Shown here: in pieces, positions 36,517-44,488 of the stretch
Layout of the letters: each line of letters begins with the position of its first letter
Numbering within the stretch: position 1 is the first letter of the stretch
Notes under the pieces: model-generated
The model's database searches: none
Told to the model about the DNA's origin: nothing
Seen by the model: only the letters and a program-made list of their open reading frames with translations
Translations under genes and position numbers: made by a program
Assembly (NCBI GenBank): GCA_025938035.1
Contig: JAICQE010000004.1
Location: 1-60,647, forward strand
DNA length: 60,647 nucleotides
Direction of reading: 5' to 3'
From: Vicinamibacteria bacterium
GTDB taxonomy: Bacteria > Acidobacteriota > Vicinamibacteria > Vicinamibacterales > UBA2999

Positions 36517-37551
36517 GTGACGAACTCGAGGTTCCTGAAGGCCTGCAGGCGCGAGCCGGTAGACACGACACCGGTGTGGTTCATGCGCCAGGCGGGGCGC
36601 TACATGGCGGAGTACCGGGCGCTGCGCGAACGGCACTCCCTGCTCGAGATCTGCCGCCAGCCCGACCTCGCAACCGAAGTCACGCTGCAGCCCGTCCGGC
36701 GGATCGACGTCGATGCCGCCATCCTCTTTTCGGATCTGCTGCTTCCGCTCGAGCCGATGGGCCTGCCCTTCGACTTCGTCAAGGGTGAAGGACCGCAGAT
36801 CGAGCAGCCGATCGGCGGTCCGGAGGATATCGAACGGCTGCGCCTCTTCGAACCGCGCGAGGCGCTTGCGCACGTGCTCACCGCCATCGGTCAGATCCAG
36901 CAGGAGCTTGCCGGCGCGGTGCCGCTGATCGGCTTTGCCGGGGCGCCGTTCACGCTCGCCTCCTATGCGATTGAAGGCGGGCACTCGAACAACTTCGCGC
37001 GGACCAAGGCGTTGATGTACGGTCATCCGGACGCGTGGCATCGGCTGTGCGAAAAGTTCGCGACGGTCGTCTCGACCTACCTGACCGCACAGATCGAGGC
37101 CGGAGTCGACGCCGTGCAGCTGTTCGACTCGTGGGTCGGCACGTTGAACGCCGCCGACTATCGCGAGTTCGCCTTCCCCCACACGCAGCGAATCTTCCAG
37201 ACGATCGGCACACGCGTGCCGACGATCCATTTCGGCACCGGCACGTCCACGATCCTCGAGGAACTGCGCGAGGCAGGCGGCGACGTGATCGGCGTGGACT
37301 GGCGCATCCCGCTGGACCAGGCGTGGGATCGCATCGGCAGCGACCGCGCCGTCCAGGGCAATCTCGATCCCACCCTGCTGCTGGGCCCGACGTCACGGAT
37401 GTTCGAGCAGACCGACGAGGTGCTTCGCCGTGCTGCCGGAAAGACGGGACACATCTTCAATCTGGGCCACGGAATCCTGCCGTCCACTCCGGTTGAACAT
37501 GTTCAGATGCTCGCCCAGTACGTGCACTCGGCTGGAAGACGGATAAGGTAA
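36517..37551 (+). CDS. hemE: Uroporphyrinogen decarboxylase
   Basis: HemE decarboxylates the four acetate side chains of uroporphyrinogen III. The 344-residue protein has the N-terminal signature PVWFMRQAGRYMAEYR, GFAGAPFTLASYAIEG, DSWVGTLNAADYREF, IHFGTGTSTILEEL and the C-terminal NLGHGILPSTPVEHVQML. GTG 36517 follows the stop of the response regulator without a gap. The next gene is protoporphyrinogen oxidase, so this is a haem synthesis pair. Confidence 0.96.
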   Translation: MTNSRFLKACRREPVDTTPVWFMRQAGRYMAEYRALRERHSLLEICRQPDLATEVTLQPVRRIDVDAAILFSDLLLPLEPMGLPFDFVKGEGPQIEQPIGGPEDIERLRLFEPREALAHVLTAIGQIQQELAGAVPLIGFAGAPFTLASYAIEGGHSNNFARTKALMYGHPDAWHRLCEKFATVVSTYLTAQIEAGVDAVQLFDSWVGTLNAADYREFAFPHTQRIFQTIGTRVPTIHFGTGTSTILEELREAGGDVIGVDWRIPLDQAWDRIGSDRAVQGNLDPTLLLGPTSRMFEQTDEVLRRAAGKTGHIFNLGHGILPSTPVEHVQMLAQYVHSAGRRIR

Positions 37552-37556
37552 ATGCG

Positions 37557-37620
37557 ACCGTTCACGCGTCCGAGTGCCCGCTTCTCGGTTCGTGTTCGTG
37601 TTCGAGTTCGGCTCCGGGTT
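37557..37620. repeat. Intergenic GTTCGTGTTC-unit repeat
   Basis: The block 37557-37572 is identical to 17576-17591 (16 bp), and the following GGTTCGTGTTCGTGTTCGAG stretch carries the same 6-7 bp unit. Unlike the 17576 locus, the inverted arm here is weak. It fills the gap between hemE and the oxidase gene. Confidence 0.75.
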
Positions 37621-37625
37621 CTGCA

Positions 37626-39026
37626 TTGAGCGATGTTCCTGGTTCCAGCGTCCTCGACGTAGCCATCGTCGGTGGTGGCATCAGTGGCCTTGCGGCCGCT
37701 TACGAATTGCAGCGCCGTGGCCTCAATGTGCGCGTTCTCGAGTCCGGTCCGCGAGCCGGCGGCGTGATCTCGACCGAGCGGTTCGACGGCTGGGTCGTGG
37801 ACGGTGGGCCGGATGCGATTCTCGTGCAGAAGCCGGCAGCGGTAGCGCTCTGCCGGGAACTCGGCATTGCCGATCGACTGGTCTCGACGCTGCCGCCACG
37901 CACCGCGTACATCCTTCGCGACGATCGGCTTCACCGGATTGCCGAAGGGTCGTTCCTCGGCTTTCCGCTGGACGCCCGGTCGCTGGCACGTTCCTCGGTT
38001 TTCAGCCTCGGCGGGCGCTTCAGGATGGCGTGCGAGCTGTTCATGCCGCGCCACGGCGGCGATGAAGACGAGTCGATCGGGACGTTCGTCCGGCGGAGGT
38101 TCGGTCAGGAGGCCGTGGATTACCTCGCTGAGCCGCTCCTGGCCGGTATCCACGCCGGAGACGTCGATCGCCTCTCGCTGCAGGCGCTCTTCCCGCGGCT
38201 GCTCGAAGCCGAGCGGCAGTCCGGCAGCGTCTTGCGGGCCTTTCGGGCGATGCGTGCGCGGCCGTCGCCACAGGGCGCGTTCGTGTCGTTTCCTGGCGGC
38301 ACGGGCGAACTGGTGGAGGCCCTGGTGGAGGCGCTTGTCGCGGGCACGGTCCGCACGTCGACCCGCGTGCTCGAACTTCACCGCCATGCGAGCTATCGCG
38401 CCGAAACGCCCGCAGGGCCCATCGAGGCGCGCGCGATCATCCTTGCCGTTCCGGCGTATGTCGCCGCGTCGCTGCTGCGGACATTCGACACGACCATCGC
38501 CGCGCTCGCGGAAGCGATTCCCTACGCCTCGACCGCTACGGTCGCGCTCGGATATGAACGTGGTCAGCTCGCGCACCCGATGGAAGGGAGCGGCTTCGTG
38601 GTGCCGCGCGTCGAGCGCAGTCCGCTGCTGGCGGCGACCTGGGTCACCTCGAAGTGGCCGCATCGCGCGCCGGACGGCCACGTGCTGCTGCGCGGGTTCC
38701 TCGGCGGCGGCCGCGATCCACGGCGGCTGGATGCGGGGGATGAGGAGCTGGTCAGTACGGTGGTCGACGAGTTGACGCATCTGCTCGACATCAAGGGAGC
38801 GCCGCTCTTCACACGGCTGTTCCGGTGGACGAAGCAGAGCCCGCAGTACGAAGTTGGCCACCTCCAGCGCGTGGCGACAATCGAGCGCCTGCTGGCCGCG
38901 ATTCCCGGCGTCTTCATCACCGGCAGCGGGTTCCGCGCCATCGGTATTCCCGATTGCATCGCCGACGGGCGCGAGACGGCGGCCAAGGCCGCTGCGTATG
39001 TTGCTGGCGCGGCCGCGAAACTTTAA
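37626..39026 (+). CDS. hemG: Oxygen-dependent protoporphyrinogen oxidase
   Basis: The 466-residue flavoprotein of the HemY-type oxidises protoporphyrinogen IX to protoporphyrin IX. It has the FAD-binding VAIVGGGISGLAAAYELQRRGLNVRVLESGPRAGG and the C-terminal FAD motif FITGSGFRAIGIPDCIADGR, with the amine-oxidase-like middle. TTG 37626 appears to be the start; another TTG or GTG further in is possible. The symbol hemY or hemG depends on nomenclature. It follows hemE with a short repeat between them. Confidence 0.9.
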   Translation: MSDVPGSSVLDVAIVGGGISGLAAAYELQRRGLNVRVLESGPRAGGVISTERFDGWVVDGGPDAILVQKPAAVALCRELGIADRLVSTLPPRTAYILRDDRLHRIAEGSFLGFPLDARSLARSSVFSLGGRFRMACELFMPRHGGDEDESIGTFVRRRFGQEAVDYLAEPLLAGIHAGDVDRLSLQALFPRLLEAERQSGSVLRAFRAMRARPSPQGAFVSFPGGTGELVEALVEALVAGTVRTSTRVLELHRHASYRAETPAGPIEARAIILAVPAYVAASLLRTFDTTIAALAEAIPYASTATVALGYERGQLAHPMEGSGFVVPRVERSPLLAATWVTSKWPHRAPDGHVLLRGFLGGGRDPRRLDAGDEELVSTVVDELTHLLDIKGAPLFTRLFRWTKQSPQYEVGHLQRVATIERLLAAIPGVFITGSGFRAIGIPDCIADGRETAAKAAAYVAGAAAKL

Positions 39027-39075
39027 CCCCGAAGAGCGCGCAGATCGCAAGTCTCCAGTGACATAGAATCGCCGC

Positions 39076-39708
39076 ATGCGCTTCGTGGCCGTGCTGATCG
39101 CCGCTCTCCTTCTCACGTCCGACGCCGCCACAGGGCAGCGTCCCTCGGGCGCACTGACTCCGCAGATCGAATCGATCCTGCGCAGCATCAAGGCCGCCGA
39201 CAAAGGACAGCTCGCCGTGTCCGAGGAGGACGGGCGGTTTCTTCGCGTGCTCGTCGCCACGCGCGGCGCGAAGTCGATCCTCGAAATAGGCGCGGCCAGC
39301 GGCTACAGCGGTATCTGGCTCGGCCTTGGCGCGCGCGAATCCGGCGGCCGCGTGGTGGCGATCGAATACGACGCGGCCCGCGCCATGGAGGCGGCCGCGA
39401 ACATCAGGCGGGCGGGCCTGGACGACGTCGTGCGCGTGGTGCATGGCGACGCGTTCAAGGAAATTCCGAAGCTGACGGGAACCTTCGACTTCGTCTTCCT
39501 CGACGCCTGGAAGCCGGACTACAAGAAATTCTTCGACATGGTGTTCCCGCGCCTCACGCCGGGCGGCGTCTTCACGGCGCACAACGTCGTGAACAAGAAG
39601 AAGGACATGGAACCGTTCCTGCGGACGGTCCAGGGACATTCGTCGCTCTTCACGACAATCGTCTCGCCGTCCGGCGAGGGGATGTCGGTGTCGTACAGGA
39701 TCAAGTAA
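39076..39708 (+). CDS. Exported O-methyltransferase-like protein
   Basis: The 210-residue protein looks like a caffeoyl-CoA-type O-methyltransferase: SILEIGAASGYSGIWLGLG (SAM motif I), VVAIEYDAARA, and FDFVFLDAWKPDYKKFFD, PRLTPGGVFTAHNVV. It also has a clear signal peptide, MRFVAVLIAALLLTSDAATGQ. SAM is cytoplasmic, so a secreted enzyme of this fold is odd; the domain may act outside with another ligand, or the N-terminus may be a membrane anchor. Start ATG 39076. Confidence 0.82.
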   Translation: MRFVAVLIAALLLTSDAATGQRPSGALTPQIESILRSIKAADKGQLAVSEEDGRFLRVLVATRGAKSILEIGAASGYSGIWLGLGARESGGRVVAIEYDAARAMEAAANIRRAGLDDVVRVVHGDAFKEIPKLTGTFDFVFLDAWKPDYKKFFDMVFPRLTPGGVFTAHNVVNKKKDMEPFLRTVQGHSSLFTTIVSPSGEGMSVSYRIK

Positions 39709-39809
39709 TGCAAAATGCAGAATGCAGAATGCAAGATGCAAAATGCAAAATGGCCGCAGCTTCAGTTTGCATTTTGCATTTTGAATTTTGAATTTTGCAT
39801 TTCCAATTA
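39708..39809. repeat. Intergenic ATGCAAA/GAATGCAG heptad hairpin
   Basis: Heptads ATGCAAA, ATGCAGA and ATGCAAG run rightward, then TTTTGCA and TTTTGAA come in inverted form. ATGCAAAATGCAAA (39736-39749) pairs with TTTGCATTTTGCAT (39766-39779) over 14 bp. It is unusually AT-rich for the window, and its start overlaps the methyltransferase stop codon. Confidence 0.9.
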
Positions 39810-39818
39810 CGGCGCACT

Positions 39819-40727
39819 TTGAAACCCATACACATCATTGGAGTCCCCCTCGATCTCGGTGGCGCGCGCCGCGGGGTGGACATGGGTCCGTCGGCGGTCC
39901 GCATCGCGGGTCTCGGCGAAGCGATCGCGCGGCTCGGCCGCCAGGCGATCGACAAAGGCAATCTGCCCGCGCCAATCGCCGAAACCGAGGACGCGCTCGA
40001 CCGGCGGAAGAAATACATCGAGCCAATCGCGGAGGTGTGCCGATCGCTGTATGCCAGCTGCTCGGCGTCGCTCGAGGCGGGCGCCCTCCCGCTGGTGCTC
40101 GGCGGCGACCACAGCATCGCGGCCGGGTCGGTCGCGGCGAGCGCCGACTACATCCGCCGGATTAACGGCAAGCCGCTCGGCCTGATCTGGGTGGACGCGC
40201 ACGGCGACATGAACACGCCGGAAACCACGACCAGCGGCAACGTGCACGGAATGCCGCTCGCCGCGCTGCTCGGACAGGAGCCTCAGGAGCTGGCGTCGAT
40301 CGGCGCGTCGCCAAGCGTACGGCCCGAACACACCGTGCTGGTCGGCATTCGCAATCTCGACGACGAGGAGAAGGAGCAGATTCGCGCATCGGGCGTTCAT
40401 GTCTTCACGATGAAGGACATCGATCGCGACGGCGCGGCCGCGATCGCCGAACGCGCGCTGACGCTGGCCTCCTCCGGGACGGGAGGCATTCACGTCTCAT
40501 TCGACCTGGATGTCTGCGACCCGACGATTGCGCCGGGCGTCGGAACCCCGGTGCGCGGCGGCCTCGATTACCGCGAATCGCACGTGATCATGGAACTGGT
40601 GGCCGACTCGAATCAGCTCGTCGCGCTCGATCTGGTGGAAGTGAACCCAACGCTGGACAATCGGAATGCGACGGCGGAGTTCGCCACCGAGCTCGCACTG
40701 TCGGCGCTCGGCAAAAGAATTCTCTAG
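39819..40727 (+). CDS. rocF: Arginase
   Basis: Arginase hydrolyses arginine to ornithine and urea with two Mn ions. The 302-residue protein has the three metal-binding signatures: GGDHSIAAGS, WVDAHGDMNTPETTTSGNVHGM, and SFDLDVCDPTIAPGVGTPVRGG. TTG 39819 (MKPIHIIGVP) is preferred; a frame from 39795 would read the repeat. No ammonium or urea transport genes are close. Agmatinase is excluded by the NTPETTTSGN arginase-type sequence, although only in part. Confidence 0.93.
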   Translation: MKPIHIIGVPLDLGGARRGVDMGPSAVRIAGLGEAIARLGRQAIDKGNLPAPIAETEDALDRRKKYIEPIAEVCRSLYASCSASLEAGALPLVLGGDHSIAAGSVAASADYIRRINGKPLGLIWVDAHGDMNTPETTTSGNVHGMPLAALLGQEPQELASIGASPSVRPEHTVLVGIRNLDDEEKEQIRASGVHVFTMKDIDRDGAAAIAERALTLASSGTGGIHVSFDLDVCDPTIAPGVGTPVRGGLDYRESHVIMELVADSNQLVALDLVEVNPTLDNRNATAEFATELALSALGKRIL

Positions 40728-40745
40728 CTACCTAGGTGATGCGTA

Positions 40746-40805
40746 GCCACGGAGACACAAAGGCACGGAGAGAAGAACGTCTCCGTGTCCCTGTGACTCC
40801 GTGGC
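40746..40805. repeat. Intergenic CACGGAGA-type octad hairpin
   Basis: GCCACGGAG (40746-40754) pairs with CTCCGTGGC (40797-40805), and CACGGAGA (40764-40771) with TCTCCGTG (40780-40787) around an 8-base loop. The unit is also used at 42451 and 45519. It lies between convergent arginase and the response regulator. Confidence 0.9.
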
Positions 40806-40811
40806 CCGTGC

Positions 40812-41195
40812 TCAGGCGAACTCGCGCGTCCTCTGAAGCATCTCGTCGAGCGAATCGATCACCCACGTCAGCGACGCCGGCTTTTCCACCAGACGCGTTC
40901 GCGGCCGGAGGCGCGCCAAATCGCCGGCGGCCCCGCCCATCCCCGAAAAGATAATCACCGGCGCCCGCGACGGCATGCGCACGATGACGTCGCGTCCGGA
41001 CTGGTCCTTGACGTGGAGATCGACGATGGCGGCGTCGGGCCGCTCGGTGCGAATCGCCGCCAGCGCGGCGTCAACCGTATCGACTTCGATGACGGTGTAG
41101 CGGCGGAGGCGAAGAAGGTGAGCCAGCGGCTCGCGCAGGTTGGCTTCGTCTTCGAGAAGCAGAACCGTTCCCGACGTGTCGCGCACAATTCGCAT
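40812..41195 (-). CDS. Single-domain response regulator
   Basis: The 127-residue protein is a receiver domain: LLLEDEANLREP at the N-terminus, the phospho-accepting Asp in AAIVDLHVKDQSG, FSGMG for the switch, and the Lys in LVEKPASL. There is no output domain and no kinase nearby. ATG 41195 gives the natural length; the frame is open to 41234. Its C-terminal stop abuts the hairpin repeat that separates it from arginase. The family is CheY-like or a diverged Spo0F-type. Confidence 0.85.
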   Translation of the reverse strand: MRIVRDTSGTVLLLEDEANLREPLAHLLRLRRYTVIEVDTVDAALAAIRTERPDAAIVDLHVKDQSGRDVIVRMPSRAPVIIFSGMGGAAGDLARLRPRTRLVEKPASLTWVIDSLDEMLQRTREFA

Positions 41196-41285
41196 ATCGG
41201 CCGGAAAAAAGGACGGCGATATGGCCGGGCTCACCTGTCCCGCTGCGGTGGGCCAGCTTAGCCGGAGGACCGCCGCCCGTCCGGC

Positions 41286-42452
41286 TTGCTATTTGCTGAC
41301 GTCAAAGGCGTGCGCCCAGGCCTGCTGCTGGTGACGGCTCTCCTGGTCTCCGCGATCGGCATTTCGACGTGGCTCGCTGCCGCGGACTACGCGACGATTC
41401 CGCCGCGCGGCGATTTCCACGAACGCGACGCGCCAGCCATCGTGCTCACAGGCGCCGCCGGCAAGTCCCGCCGGGCCGACGCGCTGCGCCGTGCCACCTT
41501 CATCGTCCCGGCGGGCGTTCAGTCGCTGCACGCTTCTTCACCTTCCACTCGCCTGCCCCATCCGCTGCGGCGCCCGGTGCCCTCCTGCCGATTCGTTCCG
41601 TCGGAGCCATCGGGGACGACGCCGAAGTTCGACTGCGTGTTCGCGAACGGCCCCACGGTGAAGGTGAAGTACGGGCGCGATGCGGAAATCCACGGCGAAG
41701 CGGCGGCGACTGCGCTGCTGCGGATGCTCGGATACGCGGCCGACACCGTCACGATTGTCCCGCGCCTTCGGTGCTACGGCTGCCCCCGGCACCCCTTCGT
41801 GGCCGCTCACCTGCGGCGGACGTTCTTGATGCCGCTGCTCTTCGCAGAGATTCCGGAGGGCTTTACCGACTTCGAGTGGGTATCGGTCGAGCAGCGCTTT
41901 CCGGCGCCGTCGATCGAGACCGACGTCGTCGTCGGCTGGGATTGGAGGGAACTCGACCAGGTTGACGCGCCGCGCGCGGAGGTCGACGCGTTCCGGCTCC
42001 TGGCGGTCTTCCTGGCGCACTGGGACAACAAGAGCCAGAACCAGCGGCTGGTGTGCCTGGATCAGGCCCCGGCGGAGGCGGGCGACGGCGGATGCCAGCA
42101 GCCGCTGGCGATGATCCAGGACCTCGGCGCCTCGTTCGGACCGCCGAAGGTGAACCTGGCACGGTGGCGCGATCTGCCGGTGTGGCACGACCGCACGAGG
42201 TGCACGCTCAGCATGCGCGCGCTGCCATTCGAGGGCGCCACCTTCGAGGACGTGCGCGTGTCCGAGTCGGGGCGGATGCTGGCCGCCGAGCGCCTCGGCG
42301 CGATCACCGTGCAGCAGATCGAACGCCTGTTTGCCGACGCCCGCTTTCCGCAGTTTCAGGCAGGCACGGCCGACGAGCGCGACTTGAAGGCGTGGACCGC
42401 CGCGTTCCGCGACCGCGTTCGCCAGATCGCAGACGCGCGCTGCACTTCTTAG
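41286..42452 (+). CDS. Membrane-anchored kinase-like protein of unknown function
   Basis: This 388-residue protein has an N-terminal signal anchor (GLLLVTALLVSAIGISTWLAAA), then a Pro-rich linker and a globular domain. That domain has VKVKYGRDAEIHGEAAATALLRMLGY (possible nucleotide Lys near 126-128 and helix-C Glu near 134-138), then FLAHWDNKSQNQRL near 243-254 and MIQDLGASFG near 277-285. These resemble the HxDxxxxN catalytic loop and DLG metal loop of PI3/4-kinase-like, HipA and Fam20 kinases. I do not recognise a named family. Start TTG 41286 or GTG 41310. The function is inference. Confidence 0.5.
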   Translation: MLFADVKGVRPGLLLVTALLVSAIGISTWLAAADYATIPPRGDFHERDAPAIVLTGAAGKSRRADALRRATFIVPAGVQSLHASSPSTRLPHPLRRPVPSCRFVPSEPSGTTPKFDCVFANGPTVKVKYGRDAEIHGEAAATALLRMLGYAADTVTIVPRLRCYGCPRHPFVAAHLRRTFLMPLLFAEIPEGFTDFEWVSVEQRFPAPSIETDVVVGWDWRELDQVDAPRAEVDAFRLLAVFLAHWDNKSQNQRLVCLDQAPAEAGDGGCQQPLAMIQDLGASFGPPKVNLARWRDLPVWHDRTRCTLSMRALPFEGATFEDVRVSESGRMLAAERLGAITVQQIERLFADARFPQFQAGTADERDLKAWTAAFRDRVRQIADARCTS

Positions 42453-42516
42453 CCACGGAGACACGAAGGCACGGAGAACACTGCTCAGCCGTCGTGTTTT
42501 CGTGCCTCAGTGGCCA
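42451..42516. repeat. Intergenic CACGGAGA-type hairpin
   Basis: Left arm GCCACGGAGACACGAAGGCA, right arm ends with CGTGCCTCAGTGGC. GCCAC and CACGAA/TTCGTG pair, with a few mismatches. The unit is the same as at 40746. It begins at the stop codon of the kinase-like gene and ends just before the PepF stop. Confidence 0.75.
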
Positions 42517-42525
42517 CGAAATCGA

Positions 42526-44403
42526 TCACCGCAGCAGCTTCTCCATCTCGTCCATCACGGCGTTCATCTTGCGGATGGTCAGGTCGAGCGGCTCGTCGGT
42601 CGTCATGTCGACACCCGCCTTCTTCAGCAGCTCCACCGGATAGTCCGAGCCGCCGGCGCCCAGGAACGTCAGGTAGCGCTTCGTCGCTTCCCTGTCTCCG
42701 CTCAGCACCTTCGCCGACAGCGCTTCCGCGGCGGTGAACGACGTGGCGTACTGGAAGACGTAGAAGTCACGGTAGAAGTGCGGCACGAAGCTCCACTCGT
42801 GCGCGATGTAGTCGTCAACGACGGTCACGTTCTGATCGTGCCCGTAGTAGCGGCGGGTGATGTCGAGATACAGCTTCGCCAGCGCGTCGCCGGTGATCGG
42901 CTGCCGCTTCTCCGCCATCTCGTGCATCCGCAGCTCGAACTCGGCGAACTGGGTCTGCCGGAAGACCGTCGCCTTGATGTTCTCCAGGTAGTTGCCGAGC
43001 AGCGACAGCCGCGTCGGCGTGTCCTTGATCTGCTTCAGCATGTGGTCGATGAGCAGCGCTTCGTTGAACGTCGACGCCACCTCGGCCACGAACGTGGCGT
43101 AGTCGGCGGTCTGGAACGGCTGCGTCTTGTTCGAGTAGTAGCTGTGCATCGTGTGGCCGAGTTCATGGGCCAGCGTGCTGACGTCGTTGTACTGCCCGAG
43201 GTAATTGAGCAGCATGTACGGATGCACGTCGTAGGCGCCGCCGTTCGAGTATGCGCCCGACCGCTTGCCTTCGGTCGGGTGCCAGTCGAGCCACCGCTCC
43301 TTGAACGCGCGGTGGACGACGGCCTGGTAGTCGCTGCCGAGGGGGGCGAACGCGGCGAGAACGTGCTTCTGCGCTTCCTCGGGGCTGTAGCGGAGATCGA
43401 CGGACGAGACGAGCGGCGCATACAGATCGTAGTAGTGGAGATCGTCGGAGATCTCCATCATCCGCTTGCGCAGCTTGAGGTAGCGGTGGAACGTCGGCAG
43501 GTGGCGGTTCACGCCGGCCACGAGGCGCGTGTACACGGTGACGGGGATGTTCGCGGGATCGAGCGACGCTTCCAGGTTCGACGCGTACTTCCGCGCCCTG
43601 GCGTAGAACAGCACCTTCTGGACTTCCGAATTGATCGTCGTGCCGAACGTGCGGCTGAATCCGCCCAGCGAGCCGAAGAACGACGACATCGCCGCCTTGC
43701 GGTCGGCGCGGTTCTTCGACGTGCGCAGCTCGCTGTAGCCAGCCTGATCGACCTTCACCATGCGGCCGTCGCTGATCGTGATCGTCGGGTACGGGAAATC
43801 CGCGTTGGTCAGGATCCCGTAGATGTTCGAGGCGGAGCCGGCCAGCGGCGCCGCGTCCGCGAGCAGCTTCTCCTCCGCGTCGGTAAGCGTGTGGGGCGCC
43901 CGGCGGACGATGTCGCGCAGATAGAAGGTGTAGGTCTTCAGCCGCGGCTCGGCGCCGATGAACTTCTCAATCGTCGCCGTGCCCACTTTCAGGACTTCGG
44001 GCTCGATGAACGACGCCTCGGCCCCGAACTGGGCATAGATCTGCTGCATCTCCTGCTGCATGCCCTGCGGTTCGGAGACCCGCGTGTCGGTGTCGGCCAG
44101 CATGCTGGCGTACACGTACAGGCGCGTCAGCTCCTTGTTGAGCCGCGTCGCCATTTCCAGCGCCGACGCGAGCGACTGCGGCGACGATCCCAGCTTGCCG
44201 CGGAATTCACGCAGCTTGGGAATCTGGGCGGTCACGGTTTCCTTCTGTGTCCGCCAGGCGGCCGCATCCGGATAGATGTCGGCGAGGTTCCACTTGTATT
44301 CGTCGGCGACCTTGGCGCGGTCGCGTTCCTGCCCGATTGTCAGCACAGACATGCACGTCACCGCGGCCACGACAACCGCCAACCCGATGCGAACGTGTGA
44401 CAT
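42526..44403 (-). CDS. pepF: Exported oligoendopeptidase F
   Basis: This 625-residue M3 metallopeptidase has the zinc motif HELGH in STLAHELGHTMHSYYSNK and the downstream ATFVAEVASTFNEALLIDHML with the third-ligand Glu. The substrate-binding HFYRDFYVFQYATSF near the C-terminus also matches PepF. The first residues form a signal peptide (IGLAVVVAAVTCMSVLTIG), so it probably acts on peptides in the periplasm rather than the cytosol as in lactic bacteria. ATG 44403 starts it. Confidence 0.94.
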   Translation of the reverse strand: MSHVRIGLAVVVAAVTCMSVLTIGQERDRAKVADEYKWNLADIYPDAAAWRTQKETVTAQIPKLREFRGKLGSSPQSLASALEMATRLNKELTRLYVYASMLADTDTRVSEPQGMQQEMQQIYAQFGAEASFIEPEVLKVGTATIEKFIGAEPRLKTYTFYLRDIVRRAPHTLTDAEEKLLADAAPLAGSASNIYGILTNADFPYPTITISDGRMVKVDQAGYSELRTSKNRADRKAAMSSFFGSLGGFSRTFGTTINSEVQKVLFYARARKYASNLEASLDPANIPVTVYTRLVAGVNRHLPTFHRYLKLRKRMMEISDDLHYYDLYAPLVSSVDLRYSPEEAQKHVLAAFAPLGSDYQAVVHRAFKERWLDWHPTEGKRSGAYSNGGAYDVHPYMLLNYLGQYNDVSTLAHELGHTMHSYYSNKTQPFQTADYATFVAEVASTFNEALLIDHMLKQIKDTPTRLSLLGNYLENIKATVFRQTQFAEFELRMHEMAEKRQPITGDALAKLYLDITRRYYGHDQNVTVVDDYIAHEWSFVPHFYRDFYVFQYATSFTAAEALSAKVLSGDREATKRYLTFLGAGGSDYPVELLKKAGVDMTTDEPLDLTIRKMNAVMDEMEKLLR

Positions 44404-44424
44404 AGCCGCTTGAACCCCCTGAGA

Positions 44425-44445
44425 CCTATTACCTGTACCCTATAC
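44425..44445. repeat. Short heptad tandem array
   Basis: Three consecutive heptads, CCTATTA, CCTGTAC and CCTATAC, lie in the gap between the PepF start and the metallopeptidase start. The same heptads occur at the rpiB side of 25533. Confidence 0.6.
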
Positions 44446-44488
44446 GGGCGGCACCCTGGAAGAGGTGCCCCCCGCACTACACGATACG

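Noticed and set aside
35119..37230. 703-codon minus-strand open frame over hemE and the small genes
   Set aside because: It crosses several well-supported genes on both strands and its product has no recognisable domain; the GC-rich codon bias creates such frames.
37503..39260. 585-codon minus-strand open frame over the protoporphyrinogen oxidase gene
   Set aside because: It is antisense to a gene with FAD motifs at both ends and has no domain of its own.
42502..44400. 632-codon plus-strand open frame over pepF
   Set aside because: It is exactly antisense to a PepF gene with HELGH; the product is a low-complexity Arg/Val/Leu sequence.
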